This document shows, piece after piece, positions 51,179 to 59,548 of a stretch of DNA of 64,000 bases (its first letter is position 1; each line of letters begins with the position of its first letter). The notes beneath the pieces are model-generated. The model saw nothing but the letters and a program-made list of their open reading frames with translations. It was not told the DNA's origin and searched no databases. The stretch covers positions 1,454,501 through 1,518,500 of the forward strand of contig OY282361.1 in the NCBI GenBank assembly GCA_958295645.1. Reading direction: 5' to 3'. A program made the translations under genes and the position numbers. The stretch is from Longimicrobiales bacterium (GTDB lineage Bacteria; Gemmatimonadota; Gemmatimonadetes; Longimicrobiales; Gaopeijiaceae).

Positions 51179-51292
51179 CTAGTTCCGGGTCTTGCCCGAT
51201 TCCCTTCGGATGGCGGTGCGAACCACGATCGCGAATCCGCCCCAGACGAACGTCATGACGGCAATCATCGTGATCCAGGCGGTGGTGGTCAT
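51179..51292 (-). CDS. MetS-like small subunit of an NSS transporter
   Basis: A 37-residue protein: [20 protein letters not shown], one membrane helix, then a basic tail. Length, the N-terminal T/S, the W-G-G motif in the helix and the basic end match the MetS family, small partners that NSS-type methionine/alanine importers need. The large NSS subunit lies 4.7 kb upstream at 55999-57456 rather than adjacent. It is 28 bases before carB. Confidence 0.7.
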   Translation of the reverse strand: MTTTAWITMIAVMTFVWGGFAIVVRTAIRRESGKTRN

Positions 51293-51425
51293 GGCCCAGC
51301 GGACTTGGAGGGATGGGGAGGCGGGAGGAGGAGCGACGCCGGCGCGGGCGGCTCTCGCCCGACCAAGATGCCGAAGACGGCCCGTGGGGGCAAGTGGGGG
51401 ACGAGCGCGTGCCCGTCCAGGTGGT

Positions 51426-53660
51426 TCAGGTCCATGTTGCCTCGACGTAGTCCACAACCTCCCTCGCCGTGAGTTCGCGGGTCGCCGGACCCGCGCGCAC
51501 AAAGAAGCGCTCCGCGCGTCCGTCCTTGACGTAGACCGGCCGCCTCGCCTTCGAACAACGAACGACCAAGACGCGAACGCCCTCGTAGTCCTCGAAGTGC
51601 GGTCGCACCTGCGCCATGGTCTCCACCCCCATTCGTTGGCTGACTATGTTGACCAAGTGAAGGCTCATCTTGTCTTCGCTGCCAAACCCGTCCTCGCCGA
51701 TGCCCACGGGCGTCCCGTCGTCGGCAACCCCCACGAACAGCGTACCCCCGTTCGTGTTCAGAAACGCCGCCAACGTCTTCAGGACGCCTAGCTCCATTCG
51801 GCCGTCCTTGGCTCCGGTATGCAAATTGATGCGGAGCGTCGACTTGAACTCCCGATCGCCCGACTCTCCGGAGGAGATCTCCATGGTCCAGTCGATGTCG
51901 TGATCGTCTTCAGCTCCTACGTCGTCGGCCAGTCGATCGTAGCCTTCTTTCGTGATCTTTGCGATCAGGTCGCGCCGGTGCGCGAGAAACTTCCGGTACT
52001 CCATGCGCTCCCATCCGTCCGGAAGCGCGTGGAAGCGGTACATTCGGCCGATCTCTTCCGCACTGAAACGCTCTTCCAAGTTCGGCACGTAGGCCTCGGG
52101 CGCTTTGTCTCCGACTCGCGCATTATCTGAACGATCCACATACGCGAAATTGGCATTTTGATTAGTATTCTTGGCGCCGCCAAGGCGAATTCTTTCCAAA
52201 TGTCTCCTGGGAAACAGATGATGCTTCTCGACCTCCCGACCGCTGCTCACGCTAGGATCCAGCGCGTCAGCCATTGGCGTGTTGGAATACAGCACTGGAG
52301 CTTCAAGCAAGACTAGGGCCGCGTTGTATGCCAGAAACGAAGGACTCCGAGGCGCGGCCGTAGCCAGGGCGTTGGGCAACGTCGTCTTCCAGAAGTCTCC
52401 GGTCAACGCAGTCCTGCACACCTTCTTGAGCTCATGGACGAAGCCGTCCGCGTCGCGCACGTCGCGCAACCTACCCAAGTCGAATTCCATGGCCCCTTCA
52501 GGAGAGCCCGTGAAGCGGCCCGTCGCCGCAGACATGAAGAACCATTGTGCAATCGCGCGTCGAAGTGCAACGGCGTCCACTCCATATTCCGTTCGGCCAA
52601 TCAAGTACAGAGTGTACGAGAACAGCAGATTGGTCTGCGAACTGATCATCTTGCCGTTGCGAAAGCCCGCCAACCTGACGCAAATCATGAAATCGTGCCA
52701 ATGACGCATATTCAACGTTAGTTCCTGCGCACGTCTCAACTCCTCGAACTGCCGGTCGCGGTTCTCCTTGCTGAAGCCACCGGTTTCGACGTCCTTTCCG
52801 CGTAGAAGCGAATAGCAGTGCCGGAGTTGGGCCCGCCTGAAGCCCACGCCGATGGTAACCCGCAGCAACTGATCCGGCTTCGGCTCGATGAACCGATTGA
52901 AAGGCGATGCAGCCGCATCCTTGGCCGGGGTCTTGGCGTCCCGGCAAAATTGTTCCAAGTCCTTCCGGCCTTGGTCCCAAAACACCGACATCAACGTCAA
53001 GATGAAGTCCGCTTGCTTCAGCGAAGTTCCCTTGCTGTTGATGCGAACGAACACTTCGGCGATGTCTTCCTCCGTGACGCTGGCGGACAGCTCCAAGGCT
53101 TGGAAGGGGAAATTCTTCAATCCATAGAGCTTCTCAATTGCGAATAGGGCTCGCTTCTCCGTTTCTGGGTCGACATTGGATGGCAACGTCTCCTTGTAGT
53201 CGATCGATACTCTGACGATGCTGTTCGACCATATCGTCGAGATATCCCCGATGAAAGACTTGTTCTGGCGAATGGCGGCATTGGCGACGTCGAAGCGCTC
53301 TTCCATTGGATTGAAAGCGATCTGTATTGTCCTTTCTCTCCAGTTTCTGTCGACGATCGGCCTGCCCGTCATCACGGCGTAGAGCGACGTCAGTCGCTGT
53401 TGCCCGTCGACGATGACCTTCTCGGGTGTCTTGCGCTTTTCGTCTTGCCCGATAGTGCGATCATCCTTGATGCCGTGCCTCCAGAACAGAAGATGGCCCA
53501 CGGGATATCCGCGGTACATCGAATCCAAGAGGTCGCGCACCTTGGCGTTGGGCCACACGAACGGCCTTTGAATGTCCGGCAAACCTATGACGCCGAGTTC
53601 AATGTCGTTCAGCAAATGCCGCAACTCGTAGGGGATTGGCGTGAAGACCGTGTTGCTCAT
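51426..53660 (-). CDS. DUF262-HNH-AlbA_2 (Schlafen-type) fusion protein
   Basis: A 744-residue protein. The N-terminal DUF262 domain has ELGVIGLPDIQRPFVWPNAK, YPVGHLLFWRHG and VIVDGQQRLTSLYAV (DGQQR). Residues ~430-530 carry an HNH/DUF1524-like nuclease motif (EKHHLFPRRHLERIR ... NQNANFAYVDRSDNARVGDK). The C-terminus is an AlbA_2/Schlafen domain (ESGDREFKSTLRINLHTG, TLAAFLNTNGGTLFVGVADD, FVRAGPATRELTAREVVDY). DUF262-HNH proteins restrict foreign DNA; AlbA_2 domains bind or cut nucleic acid. The ATG overlaps the stop of an HD-domain gene (ATGA). Confidence 0.88.
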   Translation of the reverse strand: MSNTVFTPIPYELRHLLNDIELGVIGLPDIQRPFVWPNAKVRDLLDSMYRGYPVGHLLFWRHGIKDDRTIGQDEKRKTPEKVIVDGQQRLTSLYAVMTGRPIVDRNWRERTIQIAFNPMEERFDVANAAIRQNKSFIGDISTIWSNSIVRVSIDYKETLPSNVDPETEKRALFAIEKLYGLKNFPFQALELSASVTEEDIAEVFVRINSKGTSLKQADFILTLMSVFWDQGRKDLEQFCRDAKTPAKDAAASPFNRFIEPKPDQLLRVTIGVGFRRAQLRHCYSLLRGKDVETGGFSKENRDRQFEELRRAQELTLNMRHWHDFMICVRLAGFRNGKMISSQTNLLFSYTLYLIGRTEYGVDAVALRRAIAQWFFMSAATGRFTGSPEGAMEFDLGRLRDVRDADGFVHELKKVCRTALTGDFWKTTLPNALATAAPRSPSFLAYNAALVLLEAPVLYSNTPMADALDPSVSSGREVEKHHLFPRRHLERIRLGGAKNTNQNANFAYVDRSDNARVGDKAPEAYVPNLEERFSAEEIGRMYRFHALPDGWERMEYRKFLAHRRDLIAKITKEGYDRLADDVGAEDDHDIDWTMEISSGESGDREFKSTLRINLHTGAKDGRMELGVLKTLAAFLNTNGGTLFVGVADDGTPVGIGEDGFGSEDKMSLHLVNIVSQRMGVETMAQVRPHFEDYEGVRVLVVRCSKARRPVYVKDGRAERFFVRAGPATRELTAREVVDYVEATWT

Positions 53661-54253
53661 GGCCGCTGCTGCTGCCCTCGCCGGGCGGCCAAGTCTTCCC
53701 CGCGCACTTCCAGCACGTCCGCCACGGTCCGCAGGCCGTCGATGACGTTCTGGACGTGCACGGCCCGGTCCAGGTCGATCAAGTCGAGGCCGCGCTGCAC
53801 GGCGTCGCGGTGAACACCGGCCGCGAACGCCTTGTCCTTCAGCTTCTTGACCACGGACTTGGGGCGAAGGTCGTCGATGCCGTTGGGGCGAACGAGGCAG
53901 CAGGCGTAGACGAGGCCGCAGAGCTCGTCGCAGGCGTAGAGGACCTTGTCCAGGGGAGTCTCGGGGACCACGTCGGAGCGGTCGGGATAGGCATGAGCGA
54001 GGATGGCGCGAACGACGGGTTCGGGATAGTCCAGCTCGCGAAGACGCGCCACGCCCGGGTGTGGATGCTCGTCGGGAAAGCGCTCCCAGTCGAGGTCGTG
54101 GAGGAGGCCGGCCAAGCCCCACGTCTCTTCGTCCTCTCCCTCGAGGCGGGCGTAGTGGCGGACGGCGGCTTCCACGGCGTACATGTGCTTGCGCAACGCC
54201 TCGCTCTCGACCCACTCCTCCAGAAGCGCAACGGCGTCGGATCGGCTGGGCAT
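53657..54253 (-). CDS. HD-domain phosphohydrolase
   Basis: A 198-residue protein with HD metal-binding residues in LRKHMYAVEAAVRHYARLEG, GLLHDLDWERFPDEHPH and RAILAHAYPD. It belongs to the small cytoplasmic HD hydrolases that act on nucleotides or other phosphates. Its stop overlaps the DUF262-AlbA_2 start, so the two are co-translated, which raises the possibility that it is part of a defence pair; equally it may be a housekeeping gene. Confidence 0.88.
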   Translation of the reverse strand: MPSRSDAVALLEEWVESEALRKHMYAVEAAVRHYARLEGEDEETWGLAGLLHDLDWERFPDEHPHPGVARLRELDYPEPVVRAILAHAYPDRSDVVPETPLDKVLYACDELCGLVYACCLVRPNGIDDLRPKSVVKKLKDKAFAAGVHRDAVQRGLDLIDLDRAVHVQNVIDGLRTVADVLEVRGEDLAARRGQQQRP

Positions 54254-54298
54254 GGCAGGCGTCCTAGGCGAAGTGCGGTGCGGCAGACGGGCGAGGCG

Positions 54299-54949
54299 TC
54301 ACACTGCGCTCGACGGGCAGAGGTGCGAGACCGCGCACTCGTTGCAGCGCGGACGGCGAGCGGGGCAGACTTGGCGGCCGTGGTAGATCAGCAGGTGGGC
54401 GAGCATGGTCCACTGGTTGCGGGGCAGGAGTTCCATCAGGCCCCTTTCGATCTTGTCCGGATTCGTCTCGGCCGTGAACTGCAACCGACCCGACAGGCGC
54501 TTGACGTGCGTGTCCACGACAACGCCTTCGTCGATGCCGAACGCATTGCCAAGGATGACGTTGGCGGTCTTGCGTCCGATCCCGGGGAGCGCAACCAGCT
54601 CCTTCATGGTGCGCGGCAGCTCGCCGCCGTGGTCCTCTTCCACCACCGTCGCCATGCGCACCAGGCTGCGCGCCTTGTTGCGGAAGAATCCCGTGGAGTG
54701 GATCAGCTCTTCCAGCTCCTCCTGCTCGGCGCCCGCCAGCGAACGCGCGTCCGGATACCGCCGAAACAGCTTGGGCGTCACCATGTTGACCCGCACGTCC
54801 GTGCACTGGGCGGACAGAATGGTGGCGACGGCCAGCTCGAAGGGCGAGCCGTAGTCGAGCGCGCACTTGGCGTCCGGATATTCTTCGGCGAGATGCTCGT
54901 AGACGCGGGCGGCTCGCGTCTTCCGGGCCTTCTTCGATTCTCTGGGCAT
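54299..54949 (-). CDS. nth: Endonuclease III (DNA glycosylase/AP lyase)
   Basis: A 216-residue base-excision repair enzyme for oxidised pyrimidines. It has the helix-hairpin-helix LPGIGRKTANVIL with catalytic Lys, Asp in VVDTHVKRLSGRL, and the C-terminal 4Fe-4S loop CPARRPRCNECAVSHLC (C-x6-C-x2-C-x5-C). The ATG at 54949 (MPRESKKARK) is preferred. A TAGAAT box lies seven bases upstream, which suggests a leaderless mRNA. Confidence 0.96.
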   Translation of the reverse strand: MPRESKKARKTRAARVYEHLAEEYPDAKCALDYGSPFELAVATILSAQCTDVRVNMVTPKLFRRYPDARSLAGAEQEELEELIHSTGFFRNKARSLVRMATVVEEDHGGELPRTMKELVALPGIGRKTANVILGNAFGIDEGVVVDTHVKRLSGRLQFTAETNPDKIERGLMELLPRNQWTMLAHLLIYHGRQVCPARRPRCNECAVSHLCPSSAV

Positions 54950-54956
54950 GAGGCGG

Positions 54957-54962
54957 ATTCTA
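54957..54962 (-). promoter_or_regulatory. Leaderless-type -10 box (TAGAAT) for nth
   Basis: On the minus strand TAGAAT is followed by CCGCCTC and the nth ATG. The seven-base gap leaves no room for a Shine-Dalgarno sequence and matches the other TANNNT-N7/8-start boxes in this window. Confidence 0.5.
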
Positions 54963-54989
54963 GTTGCTTGGGGTGAAAGGCGCAAGACG

Positions 54990-55982
54990 TCAGAGGAGGA
55001 CGTAGGGGAGGCCGGACGGCGCGGGAGCGGAGGAGGGGGAGGGCGGCGACGGGGCGGGAGAGGAGAGGGGCGCGGGCGGCGGGGCGGGAGATAGCGAGGA
55101 CGAGGGGGGCGACGGGGCCGGCTGGATCGCGCCGCTTGCCCATCGCTCCAGCGCGAGCGCCATGAGCTTGAGGAGCTCGGCGGGCGTGCGGATTCCGGCG
55201 AGCCCGTCCATTTGCGCGCCAGGCAGGCTGGTCGAGAACTCGGCGCCGCCCTCGCGCGCGGGCTCCGCCGTCCAGGACGATAGGGAGTCCAACGGCTGCG
55301 GCGGAACCGGAATCACACCGTATCCGGGCCGGTCTTGCCTCATGCCGGTGACCGCCGCCGCATGGAAGGCGCGGTCGCGGGTCGCCGCCCAGAAGAAGCC
55401 GTCCATCGATTCCGGCCGCTCGGCCCCCGCCTCCTCGGCCCACACCATGTGCTGAGGCAGCTGGACGTAGCCCGCCCTGCCTTGCAACGCAGGCTCCCAT
55501 CCAGGCTCGGCGGCGCGAACCGCCGGGCGGCCCTCGCTACCCGGGTGCGAGCCGTCCCTGCCCACTCCGCGTTGCGGCTCCTCGTCCCGGGCGGCGCCGA
55601 CCAGCAGGGTTCGCAACGTGTCGCCGGTGACCAGGGCCAGGCCGAGTTCGCCGCCGGAGCACGTCGTGCGCCACAGGTGGTAGGCGAAGAAGAGGACGTC
55701 GCCGTGGGCGTGCGAGGCCTCGGGTGCGACGGCCTGGGGAGAGACGCGGCCGGGCGGGGCGGATTCGGGCGTGGCGGGTGCGGGCGGGGGTTCGTCCGGC
55801 CGCAAGTCCGCGAGGATGCCCTGCACCGCCCCGGACAGTGCGAAGGCCGCGGGGTTGTCCAGATCCGTCCCCCGCGCCCGGGCTTCGGCTTCGACGGCGG
55901 GGAAGCGCTGGTTCGCGAAGTCCGGGGCGGGAAAGAGCAGCTCGTAGGGAGTCCAGCGGGCGTAGGCGTCGTGGGCCGCCAT
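54990..55982 (-). CDS. Hypothetical protein with Pro/Ser/Ala-rich tail
   Basis: A 330-residue protein beginning MAAHDAYARWTPYELLFPAP. Its globular part (residues ~1-270) includes HGDVLFFAYHLWRTTCSGGE, LALVTGDTLRTLLVGAAR and DGFFWAATRDRAFHAAAVTG; the last ~55 residues are PAPSPPSSS-type low complexity. It has no signal peptide or membrane span. It starts 17 bases after the NSS transporter stop on the same strand and may be co-transcribed. I do not recognise the family. Confidence 0.72.
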   Translation of the reverse strand: MAAHDAYARWTPYELLFPAPDFANQRFPAVEAEARARGTDLDNPAAFALSGAVQGILADLRPDEPPPAPATPESAPPGRVSPQAVAPEASHAHGDVLFFAYHLWRTTCSGGELGLALVTGDTLRTLLVGAARDEEPQRGVGRDGSHPGSEGRPAVRAAEPGWEPALQGRAGYVQLPQHMVWAEEAGAERPESMDGFFWAATRDRAFHAAAVTGMRQDRPGYGVIPVPPQPLDSLSSWTAEPAREGGAEFSTSLPGAQMDGLAGIRTPAELLKLMALALERWASGAIQPAPSPPSSSLSPAPPPAPLSSPAPSPPSPSSAPAPSGLPYVLL

Positions 55983-55998
55983 TTCTGGGACGCGCCGG

Positions 55999-57456
55999 TC
56001 AGCCGTCCCCGGCGGCTTGGGCGCGGCGGGCCAGCCATCGGTTGGCGGCGAAGAGCACGCAACCCACGATTGCGAACTGGATGACGACCGTCCCCACGTT
56101 GTAGCTCGACATCAGCTTCCACGTCTCCCCGAAGTCCTTGCCCCTCGAGGCCTCCCACAACCACCATCCCAGAAGCACGACCGCCTCCACCGCCACGAAC
56201 CGCATCGCCCAGTCCCACCAGCGCCCCACGCGCAGGTCGGAGTCCGGCGTGTCCACGAACGACTTGCGCCACTTGGTCACCCCGTACTTGAGCACCGCGA
56301 AGGCGAAGAAGAACCCCGACAGCATGAGGCCCACGCCCCAGACCCAGTCCTGGTTCTGGAAGATCCCGATCTTGAGCGCCGACGGAATGCCCAGCAGGAA
56401 GCCGACCGTCCCGACCGCCGCGATGGCGGGCTTCCGGGCCAGTCCCAGATCCATGAGCACGCGCACCGAGAGCTCGATCATGGCCACCAAGCTGGACCAC
56501 GCCGCGAAGACCAGCGCCAGGAAGAACAACGCCATGAAGAACTGGCCGCCCGGTATCTGCGCGAAGAGCTGGGGCACCCAGATGAAGGTCAGTCCTTCGT
56601 TGCCTGCGCCCACGATCTCGTTCGCGGCTTCCGGCATCACCGAGAAGATCGTGCAGAGCACCATGATGCCCGCCAGGAGCGACATGGAGTTGTTGCCGAA
56701 GCCGATCACGAAGGCGTTGAGGGACGTGTCCTCCTTGGAGCGCATGTAGATGGCGTAGGACAGCACCAAGCCCCAGCCCGCGCCCGTGTCCCATGCGTTT
56801 TGGGTCAGCGCTTCAATCCACACCTTGGCGTTGCCGAGCTCGGAGAAGTCGGGATTGAAGAGGAACGCGAGCCCGTCCGCGGCGCCCGGCATGGTGACGG
56901 CTTTGATCGCGAGCACCACGACCAGAATCACCAGCGACGGGATCAGGATCTTGGCCGCCTTCTCGATGCCCCGAACGCCCTTCGACACCACGAACAAGCC
57001 CATCGCCATGGCCAGCCCGTGAAAGAACACGGCCTGCGGCGTGGAGTTGAAGGCGTCCCAGAACTGCGCGGGCACGCTCGCCGGAGACGGAACCTCGCCG
57101 GTGAGCGTGGCGATGAAGAAGCGGATCGTCCAGCCCATGACGACCGTGTAGTAGAACAGGATTGCCGTGGCCACCCACGCCACCCAGGCGCCCATCCAGG
57201 CGAACTTGGGGCCGAGCATCTTGACGAACGACCCGACGGATCCCCGCCGCGTCGCCTTGGCCATCCCGAACTCCAAGACGAGAAGCGGGATGGACCACAG
57301 GAGCAGGAAGACGGCCCAAGCCACCAGGAACTCTCCGCCGCCGTTCGACGCCGCGACGCGCGGGAACCGCCAGATGTTTCCGGTGCCGATCGCCATGCCC
57401 AGCATGGCCACCAGCATCCCCCATCGGGAACTGAAGACTTGAGATCGGGTGGACAC
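55999..57456 (-). CDS. Sodium-dependent NSS-family amino-acid transporter
   Basis: A 485-residue LeuT-fold membrane protein with the NSS signature AIGTGNIWRFPRVAASNGGG in helix 1. Further helices include FLVAWAVFLLLWSIPLLVLE and the unwound helix 6 region (NAWDTGAGWGLVLSYAIYM). Members import amino acids with sodium. It starts with GTG after a clear RBS (CAGGAGT). MetS-like proteins partner such transporters, and one lies 4.7 kb downstream. Confidence 0.95.
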   Translation of the reverse strand: MSTRSQVFSSRWGMLVAMLGMAIGTGNIWRFPRVAASNGGGEFLVAWAVFLLLWSIPLLVLEFGMAKATRRGSVGSFVKMLGPKFAWMGAWVAWVATAILFYYTVVMGWTIRFFIATLTGEVPSPASVPAQFWDAFNSTPQAVFFHGLAMAMGLFVVSKGVRGIEKAAKILIPSLVILVVVLAIKAVTMPGAADGLAFLFNPDFSELGNAKVWIEALTQNAWDTGAGWGLVLSYAIYMRSKEDTSLNAFVIGFGNNSMSLLAGIMVLCTIFSVMPEAANEIVGAGNEGLTFIWVPQLFAQIPGGQFFMALFFLALVFAAWSSLVAMIELSVRVLMDLGLARKPAIAAVGTVGFLLGIPSALKIGIFQNQDWVWGVGLMLSGFFFAFAVLKYGVTKWRKSFVDTPDSDLRVGRWWDWAMRFVAVEAVVLLGWWLWEASRGKDFGETWKLMSSYNVGTVVIQFAIVGCVLFAANRWLARRAQAAGDG

Positions 57457-57588
57457 GGGGGCAAAACTCCTGGGGGCTGGGGGGCGATGCGGCTGGGCGA
57501 CGAGGGCGGCGCGGAGGCGACGATCCGGCTAGGCGGACGGCCTCATCCTACTGCGGCGGGGCGGATCCCGCCAGTTTCGGCTTTCGGC

Positions 57589-57594
57589 TACATT
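57589..57594 (+). promoter_or_regulatory. Leaderless-type -10 box (TACATT) for the 57602 ORF
   Basis: TACATT sits seven bases before the ATG at 57602 without a Shine-Dalgarno sequence between. It fits the TANNNT-N7/8-start pattern seen at 5284, 24027 and 54957. Confidence 0.4.
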
Positions 57595-57601
57595 TGCCGG
57601 C

Positions 57602-58224
57602 ATGCTCGCGTCGGGTAGAGAAATGATGCGCCTTGGGGCCGGCGTTGTCGTTGCGTTGGCCGCGGGTGCGACGGCGGCGGCGCAACAGATTCTGGAAGTG
57701 GACCTGGACGCTGGTCGCAAGCTCGCCGGCGGCCCCGAGTACTCGTTCAACAGCGACAATGCGGTCGTGGACTATGGTCGGCGGCTGGTGTTGGTCACGG
57801 AGGCTGCCGATCCGCTGGCGGTGACGGCATACTCGCTGGACGACGGTTTGGTGCAGCACGTGTTCGGGGGCGGCCGGGCGGGCGACGGTCCCGGCGAGCT
57901 TACCCAAGTGCTTGCGACGGCCGTGGGACCGAGCGGCGTCTTCGTGTTGGGCCCGGGCAGGGTGCTTCATTGGAGTTGGTCGGGCGCCCTTCTCCATCAA
58001 TGGAGGCTGCCCTTGCCACCGGATGCTCTTTGCGCATTGAACGACCGTCCCGCCGTCCCGTTGCAGCATGGGGGCGTTGTGTTCCGTGGCGACGACGGCG
58101 GCCCGCCGACGACGAGGATTGTGAACGGCAGGAAAGTCCCCGTGCATGACGCGATCTGGACGCGCATCTTCGTGCGCCCGGCTCGGCACGTATCGGGCGA
58201 GCCCTGTGAGCCGTCGCCGGCCGT
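57602..58224 (+). pseudogene. 3'-truncated exported beta-propeller
   Basis: A signal peptide (GAGVVVALAAGATAAAQ) and the first half of a propeller (FNSDNAVVDYGRRLVLVTEA; VFGGGRAGDGPGELTQVLAT; FVLGPGRVLHWSWSGALLHQ) are intact to about 58215. The frame then runs on antisense through the end of glyS to a stop at 58381, and that tail has no propeller character. The lost half suggests the propeller was cut when its 3' region was replaced or deleted next to glyS. If expressed it yields about 205 propeller residues plus 50 foreign ones. Confidence 0.7.
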
Positions 58225-59547
58225 TCAGAGCCGCTCCCGGATCCAGTTCGCCACTTGGCCCAGGCCGACGCGCTCCTGGGCCAGCGTGTCGCGGTCGCGG
58301 ATGGTGACGCTCTGGTCCTCGGCGGTCTCGCCGTCCACGGTGACGCACCAGGGGGTGCCCGCCTCGTCCTGGCGGCGGTAGCGACGGCCGATGGATCCGG
58401 CCATGTCGTAGAAGGAGGGGATGCGGGCGCGGCGGAGAGTCTCGTGGAGGGCGGCGGCGGTCTCGGGCATTCCGTGCTTCTTGACGAGGGGGAAGACGGC
58501 CGCCTTGACGGGCGCCAGCCGCGGATGGAGTCCTAGGACGACGCGCGTGTCGCCGCCGACTTCGTCCTCGCGGTAGGCGTCCACCAGCAGCGTCAGCACG
58601 GAGCGCCCGATCCCCATGGCCGTCTCCACCACGTAGGGCACGAAGCGCTTGCCGGATCCGGGATCGATGTAGAGCAGCCGCTTGCCCGAGAACTCCTGAT
58701 GGCGCACGAGGTCGAAGTCGGTGCGGTTGTGGACGCCTTCAAGCTCCTGCCAGCCGAAGGGGAACTCGTATTCGATGTCCAGGGCGGCCTTGGCGTAGTG
58801 CGCCAGCTGATCCGGCCCGTGCGCGGCTAGGCGGAGCTTGCCGGCGCGGACGCCCATCTCCTTGTGCCAGGCCAAGCGTTGGTCGCGCCAGTAGTCGAAC
58901 CATTCGTCGTCGGCGCCCGGCTCCACGAAGAACTGCATCTCCGCCTGCTCGAACTCGCGCGTGCGGAAGATGAAGTTGCCCGGCGTGATCTCGTTGCGAA
59001 ACGCCTTGCCGGTCTGCGCGATTCCGAAGGGAACCCGCTTGCGCGACGTCTGCTGCACGTTGAGAAAGTTGACGTAGCTCCCCTGCGCCGTCTCGGGACG
59101 CAGATAGACCGCCGAGGCGTCTTCTTCCACAGGCCCCATGAACGTCTTGAACATGAGGTTGAAGAGGCGCGGTTCGCCGATCTCGCAGTCGCCGTGGCCA
59201 CCTGGAGCCACCGACGGCTTCCGCGGGCACGCGCTCTCCTCGATGTGGTCGGCCCGCCAGCGCCGCTTGCAAGTCTTGCACTCCAGCAGCGGATCGGCGA
59301 AGCCCTCGACGTGCCCCGACGCCTCCCAGACCCGCGGATGCATGAGGATGCCTGCGTCCAGTCCCTCCACGTCGTCGCGGGCGTGGACCATCGCCGACCA
59401 CCAAGCGTCGGCCACGTTGCGGCGCAGCTCCACGCCCAGCGGCCCGTAGTCCCACACCGACGCGGCGCCGCCGTATATCTCGGAGGACTGGAAGACGAAG
59501 CCCCGGCGCTTGCAGAGCGACACGATCTGTTCCATGCGGTCGGGCAT
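58225..59547 (-). CDS. glyS: Glycyl-tRNA synthetase (alpha2 type)
   Basis: A 440-residue class II synthetase. Motifs: SSEIYGGAASVWDYGPLGVE at the N-terminus, zinc cysteines CKTCKRRW and the ACPRK segment, motif 2 in YLRPETAQGSYVNFLNVQQT and FRNEITPGNFIFRTREFEQ, and motif 3 in ETAMGIGRSVLTLLV. A C-terminal anticodon-binding domain ends it (VVLGLHPRLAPVKAAVFPLV). Its last bases face the truncated propeller. It begins two bases after the SDR gene stop. Confidence 0.97.
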   Translation of the reverse strand: MPDRMEQIVSLCKRRGFVFQSSEIYGGAASVWDYGPLGVELRRNVADAWWSAMVHARDDVEGLDAGILMHPRVWEASGHVEGFADPLLECKTCKRRWRADHIEESACPRKPSVAPGGHGDCEIGEPRLFNLMFKTFMGPVEEDASAVYLRPETAQGSYVNFLNVQQTSRKRVPFGIAQTGKAFRNEITPGNFIFRTREFEQAEMQFFVEPGADDEWFDYWRDQRLAWHKEMGVRAGKLRLAAHGPDQLAHYAKAALDIEYEFPFGWQELEGVHNRTDFDLVRHQEFSGKRLLYIDPGSGKRFVPYVVETAMGIGRSVLTLLVDAYREDEVGGDTRVVLGLHPRLAPVKAAVFPLVKKHGMPETAAALHETLRRARIPSFYDMAGSIGRRYRRQDEAGTPWCVTVDGETAEDQSVTIRDRDTLAQERVGLGQVANWIRERL

Positions 59548-59548
59548 G

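Noticed and set aside
57602-58381. Full-length 259-residue propeller gene
   Set aside because: Propeller similarity ends near 58215; the last ~50 codons are the antisense of glyS, so it is a truncated copy.
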